The notes under the pieces: generated by a model | The model's input: only the letters and a program-made list of their open reading frames with translations | Told to the model about the DNA's origin: nothing | The model's database searches: none | In this document: in pieces, positions 7,061 through 14,766 of the stretch | Numbering within the stretch: position 1 is the stretch's first letter | Layout: each line of letters starts with the position of its first letter | Assembly: GCF_000413935.1 (NCBI RefSeq) | Contig: NZ_KE340378.1 | Span: 216,627 to 280,626 of the forward strand | Origin: Acinetobacter colistiniresistens | GTDB taxonomy: Bacteria; Pseudomonadota; Gammaproteobacteria; Pseudomonadales; Moraxellaceae | Reading direction: 5' to 3' | DNA length: 64,000 nt | Translations under genes and position numbers: made by a program

Positions 7061-9114
7061 GTTCATTTAATTCATATCTATATTCATTGGGTATTGCTGA
7101 GCAGTTTTTACCTGATGAATATCAGTTACAAAATCATCAGCTGACTGTTCCAAGTACTTTTGTATTATCGCGAATGAAAAACGGTACAACATTATCGGTT
7201 TATGCCGATAATGTTTGGGATCTTTCTCCATATTTACCAAAGTGTCATTGTCGCCTGAATTTTGATAGTTGGCTTGAAAATGTCCGAGAAAATGATTTTC
7301 TTTACTGCCAAATTCGGGCAGAAATGAAAAAAATCAGTTTTGCTTTGCTTTATATAAAATCTGGCAAGTCAATTATTAAAAGTATTGAGCAGCGGCATAC
7401 GGTTTTGCGCCAGTTTGCTGCTATTGCCTACCGCAATGGCTGCACATTGCAGCAATTGTTTAGCAATGTTGCTTATATGTCAAAAGTTCGAGATGCTTAT
7501 GCTGGTGTGAGCTATCAAAAAGCAATCCATATCAAAGCATTTTTAGTTGATTGTTTTGCCTTACAACAGCAATACCCATTGCTCATTCCTGCGTTTAGTA
7601 CATATAAGCCAATAGAGCATTTAGCAAGACTCGCTGCACAAATACGCTTGCAGTCAGGCAAAGTAGGTCCGCAAACTAAGTTGATCCCCTCACGTATTTA
7701 TATAAATCTAATCAATAGTTTAGCGGAGAAGCTCAATGAGTTTAATCAGTATGCGCCTGCTTTACATCAGTGGTTTCAGCGCATTCAACAAGAGCCATCT
7801 TTTGCGCGTATGCCCCGCGAGTTTAAAGTTTATAAAAATGCAGTGAGTTTTGCCGATGCTCGTGATTTATTTGGTTTAACGGCACTGTTTGAAAATAATC
7901 AGATTAGCAAACATGCGAATTTGACTCGCTACATGACGTTGATACAAGGAATGGCCAAACTTTGGATTCATCTATTCACAGGTATGCGTGATAATGAAGT
8001 GAATCAGCTGTCTTCTGATTGCTATCAAACTATTCAAAGTAATGAGCATCTTGTGCATGTCATTATGGGCTATACATCAAAGTTACACGGGGGTGGCAAC
8101 AAGTCTACTTATTGGATTACGTTTGAAGATATTCAAATAGGCGTACACGCAGCACAAAGTATTGGTGAAATCTATGCGTTATTTAATCCGCACTACGATT
8201 TTTCTAACCCTCGTGAATATCCCTTATTTCCAACACGATATTCACAAAAACATCGGCATAAAAATAATCGAAATATTGAAAGTGAAACGGATTTTATTTC
8301 TAATTTTTCAGGTGCTCCGACTAGAACACAGTCCAATTTTAACGAGTACTTGAACCATATTTCGGCATTACTTGGTGATGAGTTGCGCATCTGTGAAAGT
8401 GACTTGGCTGAACTGGAAGCCTTTGATGGTTTTCGCAATTGGCGTGAAGAAAAGGACTGTCAACTGGGTGAATACTGGAATATCTGTACGCATCAATTTA
8501 GGCGCTCATTAGCTGTGTATGGTGCACGTTCAGGGATTATTGGATTAGGAGCTTTATCCGTTCAATATAAGCATTTAACCGAAGCAATGACTTTATTTTA
8601 TCGAGATAATGCTGTATTCGCGCCGAATATTCTAGCCAGTGATAGCCAAAAGGAATTTATTCAAGAGCTGGAATATCAACGTCTCGTTCATTCTTATACA
8701 CAATTTGAAGATGGTGTAATTAATAGTGCTAGTCGTTTACTCGGTGGTGCAGGAACCTATTTGCAGCTGCAAAAAGACCGCGAGCAATTACTCACAGTAT
8801 TTCCGAATCGTGATGAAACCATCAAGCGCATGAAGAAAGGTGAAATTGCTTATAAACCGAGTTTGTTTGGAGCATGTACTAACCCTGACTCCTGCGAAAA
8901 AATTTCATTTACTGCAATTACGAGTTGTCTGGTTTGTGCTCATGCGGTGTTTGATAATGGCAGCGCAGAGAAGATGCAAAAAGCAGTACAACGATTACAA
9001 CGAGCACGAGATACACAAGCACCAAGCAGTTTGCTGTACGGTCAAATGGAAAGCGAGATTATGACTTTAAACAAGACCATTCAAAAAATTCAAACGATCA
9101 ATATGGAGGTTTAA
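7057..9114 (+). CDS. tyrosine recombinase 3 (complete catalytic set)
   Basis: 685 residues, starting in an ATGA overlap with gene 2. Box I is FTGMRDNEV (Arg311), the HxxR box is THQFRRS (His479, Arg482), then KH (His506) and Tyr515 in LFYRD, again with nine residues between His and Tyr. So a second catalytically competent enzyme is present in the operon. The N-terminal 250 residues have no recognised domain. A C-terminal Cys set (ACTNPDSCEK ... CLVC) probably binds zinc, paralleling the Cys cluster of gene 2. Two active enzymes plus one degenerate partner fits elements that use separate recombinases for the two ends or strands. Confidence 0.8.
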   Translation: MSSFNSYLYSLGIAEQFLPDEYQLQNHQLTVPSTFVLSRMKNGTTLSVYADNVWDLSPYLPKCHCRLNFDSWLENVRENDFLYCQIRAEMKKISFALLYIKSGKSIIKSIEQRHTVLRQFAAIAYRNGCTLQQLFSNVAYMSKVRDAYAGVSYQKAIHIKAFLVDCFALQQQYPLLIPAFSTYKPIEHLARLAAQIRLQSGKVGPQTKLIPSRIYINLINSLAEKLNEFNQYAPALHQWFQRIQQEPSFARMPREFKVYKNAVSFADARDLFGLTALFENNQISKHANLTRYMTLIQGMAKLWIHLFTGMRDNEVNQLSSDCYQTIQSNEHLVHVIMGYTSKLHGGGNKSTYWITFEDIQIGVHAAQSIGEIYALFNPHYDFSNPREYPLFPTRYSQKHRHKNNRNIESETDFISNFSGAPTRTQSNFNEYLNHISALLGDELRICESDLAELEAFDGFRNWREEKDCQLGEYWNICTHQFRRSLAVYGARSGIIGLGALSVQYKHLTEAMTLFYRDNAVFAPNILASDSQKEFIQELEYQRLVHSYTQFEDGVINSASRLLGGAGTYLQLQKDREQLLTVFPNRDETIKRMKKGEIAYKPSLFGACTNPDSCEKISFTAITSCLVCAHAVFDNGSAEKMQKAVQRLQRARDTQAPSSLLYGQMESEIMTLNKTIQKIQTINMEV

Positions 9115-9117
9115 AAT

Positions 9118-9486
9118 ATGAGCGCACTCAATGAATATTATGCTGCTTTGGAGCGATTAAAAGCCAATAAACCAACCGTCCTACCGAAAGGTTCTGCAAT
9201 TAATAATGATACCATCGCACTTGAAGCAGGGCGTAAACGGGGGGCGATTAAGAAGAGCCGCCATGCTGCATTGATTGAAGCAATTGAGCAAGTCGCGAAG
9301 GAAGCAGGGCAAAATATTCTTTCCCCTATACAACAGGTTGAAAAAGCAAAAAATAAAACCAAAGCTGTAAAAAGTGCTTATGAGCAGTTTGAGGAAGATT
9401 ATGAAAAACTGCTGGAAAAGTGTAATTCATTATTATTAGAAAATTTTGAGTTAAAACAAAAACGCATCAAATTTGATGCGTTTTAG
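9118..9486 (+). CDS. small coiled-coil accessory protein (TnpC-like)
   Basis: 122 residues, 3 bp after recombinase 3, with GGAGG upstream. A basic middle (GRKRGAIKKSRHAALIEAIE, about 38-57) precedes a long predicted coiled coil (about 75-115). Size, position and composition match the tnpC role in Tn554-type elements, a small protein affecting recombination efficiency or orientation. The last codons overlap a 26-bp perfect palindrome, so the stop region doubles as a terminator or element-end structure. Confidence 0.6.
   Translation: MSALNEYYAALERLKANKPTVLPKGSAINNDTIALEAGRKRGAIKKSRHAALIEAIEQVAKEAGQNILSPIQQVEKAKNKTKAVKSAYEQFEEDYEKLLEKCNSLLLENFELKQKRIKFDAF
9459..9484. terminator. 26-bp palindrome, bidirectional terminator
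   Basis: Two 13-bp arms pair perfectly (AAAACGCATCAAA and its reverse complement). It lies within the last codons of the 122-aa gene and 27 bp beyond the pilA stop on the other strand, with T-rich flanks for pilA transcription. It may also mark the end of the mobile module. Confidence 0.65.
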
Positions 9487-9510
9487 AAATTTCATTAAAG
9501 AAATTTGTAA

Positions 9511-10038
9511 TTAAAGAGTTGCACCAGCTTCACAAGATTTTGGTGCTACAGCTGAATCTAAGCTTGTTTTACAAGTCCAAGTACCATTTGCAGCAGTATA
9601 TAAAAATTCAACTTTTTTACCTGATAATTTATCGTTGATGCCAGTACCATCTGTTGTGCTGTAGTATTCTGCTGTCAGTTTACAGTCAGTAGAACCATTT
9701 GCCGTAGAAGTGATTGATTTAACATATTTACCACTTAGTGTAAAACCGTTAGCTTTAGCTAAAGTACCTGCAGGAACTGGCACTGTCTGCTCAACGCCAT
9801 TTGCATCGGTTACTTTTTTAGTAGTAGCATCTGCTGTACTACATGCTGTAGCCAAACCAGCAGTTCCAGCATTATCTACCAGTGGGGTTTTAAGCCCACC
9901 TAAAAGATTTAATGCTTCGGTGGCTTGAGAGCGAGCAGTATAATTTTGATATTGAGGAATCGCAATTGCAGCCAAAATACCAATAATAGCGACCACAATC
10001 ATCAGCTCGATCAATGTAAAACCTTTCTGTGCGTTCAT
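9511..10038 (-). CDS. pilA: type IV major pilin
   Basis: 175 residues. The ATG at 10038 (GGAG 7 nt upstream) gives the class III leader MNAQKG, cleaved by the prepilin peptidase before FTLIEL with the conserved Glu5; the usual hydrophobic helix [18 protein letters not shown] follows. The globular part has four cysteines, with a C-terminal pair (TCKTS ... SCEAG) typical of the D-region disulfide. It should be the fibre subunit used for twitching and DNA uptake (PilA/ComP type). A sigma-54-type promoter lies 61 bp upstream. Its N-terminal coding region carries one arm of an inverted repeat shared with the leaderless pilin at 10820, so it may be one of two alternative expressed pilins. Confidence 0.92.
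   Translation of the reverse strand: MNAQKGFTLIELMIVVAIIGILAAIAIPQYQNYTARSQATEALNLLGGLKTPLVDNAGTAGLATACSTADATTKKVTDANGVEQTVPVPAGTLAKANGFTLSGKYVKSITSTANGSTDCKLTAEYYSTTDGTGINDKLSGKKVEFLYTAANGTWTCKTSLDSAVAPKSCEAGATL
9934..9984 (-). repeat. inverted-repeat arm A in pilA
   Basis: Read on the minus strand, these 51 bases match 10841-10891 on the plus strand at 48 positions, with a 29-base perfect run (9956-9984) that includes synonymous positions. The reading frame is the same in both genes, so a crossover here leaves an intact pilin. Confidence 0.75.
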
Positions 10039-10098
10039 AACATTCTCCACAAATATTTTGTTAATTTATTTATAAGCTTTTTAAGCTAATTTATAGGT

Positions 10099-10114
10099 TG
10101 CACAAAGTGTGCCA
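10099..10114 (-). promoter_or_regulatory. sigma-54 promoter of pilA
   Basis: On the minus strand TGGCACACTTTGTGCA fits the TGGCAC-N5-TTGCW pattern with GG and GC at the right distance. The -12 element is 61 bp from the pilA start. PilR/PilS-driven sigma-54 transcription is usual for major pilins. Confidence 0.75.
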
Positions 10115-10203
10115 AAGCATATTATCCAATTATTATGTATGAAATCAATACATTGTTTAATGGATTAAAAATGTAAAAAAGCGGAAAGTAAATTTGTGCA
10201 ACT

Positions 10204-10224
10204 AACTGACAAAAAATGTCAGTT
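10204..10224. promoter_or_regulatory. dyad upstream of pilA
   Basis: AACTGACA / TGTCAGTT with a five-A spacer, about 90 bp upstream of the sigma-54 site: a position suited to an enhancer-binding regulator, or a simple hairpin. The rest of 10115-10372 shows no gene. Confidence 0.35.
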
Positions 10225-10372
10225 TTGTTGGTTTTGTGAGATGTCGTGTCGTAAATGGTTTGTCGCTGTAAGCGCAAAATTATTAACAGCTAAGCGAGTA
10301 GATAACTATATTAGTTTAGTCGTGATTGCTTGTGTGAGGATGAAAGCAATCTTAAATTGAAAGTGCTGTTCT

Positions 10373-10579
10373 ATGCGGAATGTTTCATATATGGGGGGGA
10401 GTAATAGGGTGAAACGGCTAAAAGACTATAAAGTAACTGAACAAATACCTCGTCTAGCTGTAAAAGTTTTTCCCATGCAATTTGGTGATGACGAAGTAAC
10501 TAGACGTATTGTTCTGCATCATGCAAGACGTCTAATTCTTCAGCATAAAGAAGAAATACAGAAGTTGGCTTATAAATGA
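10373..10579 (+). CDS. conserved small hypothetical protein
   Basis: 68 residues, basic, no membrane or signal segment. The core (QFGDDEVTRRIVLHHARRLI, about 37-56) looks like a compact helical domain and reads like a real protein. The start is uncertain: ATG 10373 or ATG 10391, neither with a strong Shine-Dalgarno. It lies in the spacer between the two pilin repeat arms, so it would change orientation if that segment inverts. No function can be assigned. Confidence 0.5.
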   Translation: MRNVSYMGGSNRVKRLKDYKVTEQIPRLAVKVFPMQFGDDEVTRRIVLHHARRLILQHKEEIQKLAYK

Positions 10580-10688
10580 GTCTGGATTTTTTTATTCCGT
10601 TTTTAGCTTATCAAAATTTTAAAATATCTCCCGACCAGTCTGCTTTTATAACATTAATCCTATCGCACTCAACAAAAGCCATTTTCTG

Positions 10689-10740
10689 ATATGGACAAAA
10701 ATCAAAATTTTGTCTATCAAAATGCATGTCCATATGGACA
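10689..10740. promoter_or_regulatory. cluster of TGTCCAT half-sites
   Basis: ATATGGACA at 10689-10697 and a perfect 14-bp palindrome TGTCCATATGGACA at 10727-10740 give three copies of one half-site. GACAAAA / TTTTGTC (10694-10714) adds a nested dyad. Probable operator region 80-130 bp upstream of the leaderless pilin; the binding protein is unknown. Confidence 0.4.
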
Positions 10741-10819
10741 AGATTAATTAATAAGTAAAATAATATAATTCAATGGTTTGATGCATGTCAATATAAAGTA
10801 ACTTATGGAATGTATCTAA

Positions 10820-11281
10820 TTGATGATCGTTGTAGCGATCATTGGTATTTTGGCTGCAATTGCGATTCCGCAATATCAAACTTATATTGCTAAATCGCAA
10901 GTGTCTCGTGCTGTAGGTGAAGCTGGTGCTTTAAAAACTGTTGTGGAAGACTGTCTTAACAATGGTAAAACTACTGTGGGCTCTGCAACTGGCAACTGTA
11001 TAATTGGTGCAACTGGTTCTAATATTTTAACTGGTAATGCACAAAGCGGAGAAACTTTAGCTACAGGAACAGGAGTTCCCCAAGTAACTCTGAATACAAC
11101 TGGCGCAGCCACTATTGTTGGTACTTTTGGTAATTCTGCATCTACAGCTTTAAAATCTGGAACAGCAGCTAAAGTAACTTGGACTCGAACTGTTGATGGA
11201 ACTTGGAGTTGTGGAAGTACAGCAGTAGAAAAATATAATAATGCTTCTTGTCCTACAACAGCAGCAGCAGCAGGGCCTTAA
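10820..11281 (+). pseudogene. leaderless second pilin (silent cassette)
   Basis: About 153 codons that encode a normal type IV pilin from the sequence [14 protein letters not shown] onward, with the globular domain and a final CPTTAAAAGP tail, followed by a good terminator. The prepilin leader, cleavage Gly and first mature residues (FTLIE) are missing: upstream in frame stands ATGGAATGTATCTAA, a stop. As it is, the product could not be processed by the prepilin peptidase. Homology to pilA begins abruptly at the Leu-Met codons, and 10841-10891 is nearly identical to the pilA 5' region in opposite orientation. It therefore looks like a silent pilin that could be activated by inversion or gene conversion rather than a decaying gene, because the remaining frame is intact. 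Confidence 0.75.
10841..10891 (+). repeat. inverted-repeat arm B in the leaderless pilin
   Basis: Counterpart of 9934-9984 (48/51 matches by eye). The arms are 856 bp apart and flank the pilA promoter, the pilA leader and the small gene at 10373. Confidence 0.75.
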
Positions 11282-11294
11282 TAGATATTAGTAT

Positions 11295-11324
11295 AAAAAA
11301 GAGAGCTTTATAGCTCTCTTTTTT
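11295..11324 (+). terminator. Rho-independent terminator of pilin 2
   Basis: GAGAGCT / AGCTCTC stem with a TTAT loop, flanked by A6 and T6, 13 bp after the stop codon. Confidence 0.85.
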
Positions 11325-11774
11325 ATGTTGTCTAATTATTTATTAGACAACTATATTAATCTATTTAGATAGATTAGCTTCTTTTTTATAAGAATTAATT
11401 ATATTGGATCAAAATTACGTAATTTTCTGTATGTTATTTTCTCTTAATTTAGATGCTGGATTTTAAAATTTTATTATTTAACATATAATTTCTAGTTATT
11501 TTAAATATTTTTCTAAAGATAGTCGTTAAGAGTTATTTAAATTTTTATTTTGTAATAGAGCTGCTTTTGATCTTTAATTAATAATAAAAAAGTAATTTTT
11601 TAATATCTAAATAACTTAGAAAAATCTATACAATAGTGTGAATTTTTTGACAAAAAATGTTACTTTAAGACTTTTAAATTTTATATTTAAATATAAGTTT
11701 TTGTTTTTTATTTATATTTTTAGTGGCTTGATATTTGCTTTATTTTTTTAAGTAGATGAATAAAAGGGTTTTAT
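11325..11774. other. AT-rich intergenic region with sigma-54-like site
   Basis: 450 bp of very AT-rich DNA with no credible ORF. Its only clear signal is TGGCTTGATATTTGCT at 11724-11739, listed separately. The composition is more extreme than in the flanks, consistent with imported pilin-cassette DNA. Confidence 0.6.
11724..11739 (+). promoter_or_regulatory. sigma-54-like promoter of pilin 3
   Basis: TGGCTT-GATAT-TTGCT keeps GG at -24 and GC at -12 with the required spacing; the start codon of pilin 3 is 36 bp downstream. Confidence 0.55.
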
Positions 11775-12197
11775 ATGCCAAAAGGATTTACATTAATTGA
11801 ATTAATGATTGTGGTGGCAATTATTGGGGTACTGGCAGCTATTGCATTACCGATGTATCAAAATCATGTAGCTAAGTCACAAATTACTTCTGCAATTGCT
11901 GAGTTGAATGGTGCAAGAACACAGTATGAACTGGTGATGAATGATGGTGCTACAAGTGGAGCATTTACAGTAGAGAATATGGGTTTTTCAGCGTCTGATT
12001 CTCAATTTTGTCATTATGTGGTTCATGCCCCTAATGCTGGCGGTATTTCACAACCTGCCTTAGAATGTCAAATGCATAATGTTGCCGCGGTGCTTTTAGG
12101 TAAATCAATATTTTTAGATCGTCAGATCAATGGCTCTTGGAGATGTAGCGCATCAGCAGGAATTCCTAATCGGTTAAAACCTGTGGATTGTATTTAA
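11775..12197 (+). CDS. type IV pilin, third copy
   Basis: 140 residues with a short leader MPKG before FTLIEL (Glu5 present) and the standard hydrophobic helix; the globular domain has two cysteine pairs and ends in PVDCI with a C-terminal cysteine. It is shorter than pilA and diverged from it after the helix. A sigma-54-like promoter precedes it and a tfpZ accessory gene follows at 44 bp, the usual pairing of a pilin with its own accessory factor. It may be an alternative major pilin or a low-level pilin; whether it is used while tfpZ is broken is unclear. Confidence 0.85.
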   Translation: MPKGFTLIELMIVVAIIGVLAAIALPMYQNHVAKSQITSAIAELNGARTQYELVMNDGATSGAFTVENMGFSASDSQFCHYVVHAPNAGGISQPALECQMHNVAAVLLGKSIFLDRQINGSWRCSASAGIPNRLKPVDCI

Positions 12198-12240
12198 TTC
12201 ATCTGAATTTATAAGGACTCCCATTACTTTAAGGATATCC

Positions 12241-12982
12241 ATGTCAAAACGCATAAAATTTTTTATTAGCCATTTAGCCATTTAGCCATTTCGGTTTTTA
12301 TTGCTTTCTTTGTTGTTGGGGTGATTTTTTTTCTATGGTATCCAGCGCCATTGGCAAAGTCGGTAGGGGTGACCCATATCTTTTTAATGATGCTTGTGAT
12401 TGATGTGATTATTGGTCCAGCATTAGGCTTACTTTTTTATAAAGATGGGAAAAAACCCTCAAAATGGATTTGACGGTAATTATTTTACTTCAGGTCGCAG
12501 CATTGTCTTACGGGGTATATAGTATTGAGCAAGGCCGTCCAGCATGGATTGTACAAAATGGGAATCGTTTTGAACTGGTAAGAAAGAATGAAATTGTCAA
12601 AGAGCATATCACTCAGGCTAAGCTAGAGTATCAAGCACCTTCTTGGTTAAAACCGCAGTTTGTTGCGATTAATGCAGTAAACTCGGTTGAAGAGCGGAAT
12701 AAAAATCTGTTTGAAGCCGTAACTACAGGCATTTCAAATGCCATGCGTCCAGAACGTTATCAGTCTGTTGATATGAGTAGAGCACAATTACGAGAAAATG
12801 CACAAAATATTGAAATTTTAAAGCAATTTAATGAACCGCAAGAAGTTGAAAAAATTATAAATGCTTATCCTGATGCGGATGCATGGTTGCCATTAAGTTC
12901 GACTAGTGTTGACATGACGGTTCTCATTAATAAAGAAAAAGGCGAAGTGGTTAAAATTTCAGATCTGCGTCCTTGGAAGTAA
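12241..12982 (+). pseudogene. tfpZ: type IV pilin accessory protein, frameshifted
   Basis: Reading through two frameshifts gives a protein of about 245 residues: a membrane N-terminal half with YPAPLA and VIDVIIGPALGLL, then TVIILLQVAALSYGVYS and a periplasmic domain, the pattern of TfpX/TfpZ pilin accessory proteins that aid pilus display of particular pilins. Frameshift 1 is a third copy of an 8-bp repeat (12266-12291) causing a TAG at 12283; two copies would restore the frame. Frameshift 2 is an A6 tract at 12450-12455 where seven A would read GKKTLKMDL. From ATG 12464 a 172-residue fragment (to 12982) remains open and keeps the last TM segment. Both lesions lie in slippage-prone sequence, so phase variation is possible. 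A hairpin at 13018 ends the unit. Confidence 0.8.
12266..12291 (+). repeat. 8-bp tandem repeat inside tfpZ
   Basis: Three full copies of AGCCATTT (12268-12291) plus two matching bases before. The copy number sets the reading frame of tfpZ because 8 is not a multiple of 3. Confidence 0.85.
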
Positions 12983-13017
12983 ATTGTAGTTTTTATCTTA
13001 TATTTCGTTTGTGTATG

Positions 13018-13048
13018 AAGGCTTAGCGATATAATTCCGCTAAGCCTT
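13018..13048 (+). terminator. Rho-independent terminator after tfpZ
   Basis: AAGGCTTAGCG / CGCTAAGCCTT, 11-bp perfect arms with a 9-nt loop and following T run. Confidence 0.85.
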
Positions 13049-13065
13049 TTTAATATGTACAAAGT

Positions 13066-14706
13066 ATGCAATTTATATGCTTTTTTCTTGCCAGCGTTCT
13101 CATTAGTTTTGCTTGGCTCTCCCCATTTCATACTTATCCATGGGTAACGTTCTCAGGTGAATTAGCAGGTTTTGGTGCAGGCCTAGCGCTACTTGCGGTG
13201 TTCCTCAATAAAAAAATGCTTGTGCCTCGAGCACAACTGTTGATTGCGCCCATTATTCTGGTTCCTCTCATTCAGTGGGGTTTTGGACTAGTCTACGATT
13301 TTAGTACGGCGCTGTTAAGTTCGCTTTATATTTTCGCTTTTTGGTTAATGATCGTGCTGGGCTTTAACCTTTCATTACAGGTCGAGAAGCGCGATAGCTT
13401 AATGGAGGAAATATCCAAACTTCTGTTTGGTATTGCGATAATCTGTAGTGGAATTGCGATTGCACAATGGTGTGGTCTAGATGGCGTGATTAATGGTGTC
13501 ATGCAGCTCAAAGGCGATCGGCCTTATGCTAATTTTGGTCAACCAAACCACTTAGCAACTTTTTTAATCATGGGGTTGATGGGGACTTTATATCTTTATG
13601 AAAAAAGAATAATGTCATCGTGCTGGCTGGCTCTTCCAAGCTTACTTATTGTATTTACCATTGCATTAAGCCAATCTAGAACTTCGTGGGTGGTATGTTT
13701 ATTTATTCTGTTCTATTGGATGTATAAGCAATATAGACAACAACCACGCTTAAATTTACCTAAACTTTGGATATGGTGTCTTGGATTTTTTGCTATTGCT
13801 GTCTGGGGATTACCTTTTCTTCAAAGCTTGATTCAAACTGTATTCCATTCTGAATTGGTTCAAACCAGCAGTGTAGCTGAGCGTGCCAGCTCAGGTTACC
13901 TACGTTTAGATATCTGGGCACAGATGTTATTGGCGTTGAAAGAGCAACCTTGGTTTGGCTATGGATGGAACCAGACCAGTGTTGCACAAATGACGGTTTT
14001 TCATTTACATCCAAACCATGAATGGGTAACTAGTGCACATAATGTATTACTAGATATTTTGGTCTGGAATGGATTACCGCTTGGCCTGCTCATTATTGCG
14101 TATATGGTGTTGTGGTTCTTCTGGCTGGATAAAAATGCCAAAGATACAACCTCGATTATTGCGATTTTGATGGTCTCTGCGATTCTGATTCATGCCCTGT
14201 TGGAGTTCCCACAGCGTTATGCTTATTTCTTGCTTCCAATGGGCTTTCTTCTTGGTCTGATTCAAGCACAAACCCCAGAGTTAAAAGGGATTCATTTATA
14301 TAAGAATGTGATTCGGTGTATTTGGCTGATTGCGATTGTGGTTATGTTGTTGATTTGGCGTGATTATAAGCTTTTTCAAGAGAATAGCCGTTTAATCTTT
14401 AAAAAGCAGCAACCGACAGTTGAAATATTGGGCAGCTCTAAAATTCTGTTATTGACTCAATTTCAGCAACGCATGGACTGGATTCGTTTAAAACCACAAA
14501 CGATAATGGCTGAGGCTGATTTAGAGCAATTTGGAAAGCGGGTTAAGAATAAAGCAACACCGTATAACTTGAAGAAGTATGCGCAGTTACTTGCTTATAA
14601 TCAAAAGTTTGAAGAAGCGGAACAGCAGCTATTTATTTTACAGCAGTTGTATGGGCAAAAGCTGAGTTTGCCTGAAGTTGTAGAAATGAATAAGCGAGCA
14701 ATGTAA
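13066..14706 (+). CDS. pglL: PglL/TfpO-type pilin O-oligosaccharyltransferase
   Basis: 546 residues with about 11-12 hydrophobic segments and a C-terminal soluble tail of some 150 residues rich in Gln and Leu. The Wzy_C/PglL signature is visible: QPNHLAT (about 158), SQSRTSW (about 204), WFGYGWNQT (about 300) and the periplasmic-loop HPNHEWVTSAHN with conserved histidines. Such enzymes move lipid-linked glycans onto serine or threonine of pilin at the periplasmic face of the inner membrane. The position behind three pilin genes matches the ComP-PglL pair of Acinetobacter, so pilin is the likely acceptor. It has its own terminator, shared with convergent bfr. TfpO is the alternative name if it acts on a C-terminal pilin serine. 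Confidence 0.85.
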   Translation: MQFICFFLASVLISFAWLSPFHTYPWVTFSGELAGFGAGLALLAVFLNKKMLVPRAQLLIAPIILVPLIQWGFGLVYDFSTALLSSLYIFAFWLMIVLGFNLSLQVEKRDSLMEEISKLLFGIAIICSGIAIAQWCGLDGVINGVMQLKGDRPYANFGQPNHLATFLIMGLMGTLYLYEKRIMSSCWLALPSLLIVFTIALSQSRTSWVVCLFILFYWMYKQYRQQPRLNLPKLWIWCLGFFAIAVWGLPFLQSLIQTVFHSELVQTSSVAERASSGYLRLDIWAQMLLALKEQPWFGYGWNQTSVAQMTVFHLHPNHEWVTSAHNVLLDILVWNGLPLGLLIIAYMVLWFFWLDKNAKDTTSIIAILMVSAILIHALLEFPQRYAYFLLPMGFLLGLIQAQTPELKGIHLYKNVIRCIWLIAIVVMLLIWRDYKLFQENSRLIFKKQQPTVEILGSSKILLLTQFQQRMDWIRLKPQTIMAEADLEQFGKRVKNKATPYNLKKYAQLLAYNQKFEEAEQQLFILQQLYGQKLSLPEVVEMNKRAM

Positions 14707-14737
14707 AAAATAAAGCCCTGATCAGGGCTTTATTTTT
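14706..14737. terminator. bidirectional terminator pglL / bfr
   Basis: 32-bp perfect palindrome centred on CCTGATCAGG with A-rich and T-rich ends, between convergent genes. Confidence 0.85.
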
Positions 14738-14766
14738 GGGTAAAACTCAAGCGTTGTTTGAGTTTC

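Larger units (their letters stand above)
3699..9486 (+). mobile_element. four-gene tyrosine-recombinase module
   Basis: Three recombinase-like genes joined by ATGA overlaps plus a small coiled-coil gene 3 bp later form one operon. Box I, HxxR and H-x8-Y motifs are complete in the first and third proteins and partly lost in the second. The layout is like Tn554 (tnpA, tnpB, tnpC), RIT (recombinase-in-trio) or Gamma-Mobile-Trio elements, all of which use several tyrosine recombinases. The right end is probably close to 9486, since pilA begins 24 bp later; the left end and cargo (likely 1-3506 and beyond) cannot be bounded here. Confidence 0.65.

Noticed and set aside
9956..9984. pilin inverted repeat explained only by protein conservation
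   Set aside because: Kept as a finding because the match includes synonymous positions over 29 bases, whereas the third pilin with the same protein motif differs at several of them.
14706..14737. perfect palindrome as a possible recombination site
   Set aside because: Position between convergent genes and T-rich flanks explain it as a terminator; the same holds for 43275, 58645 and 61453.
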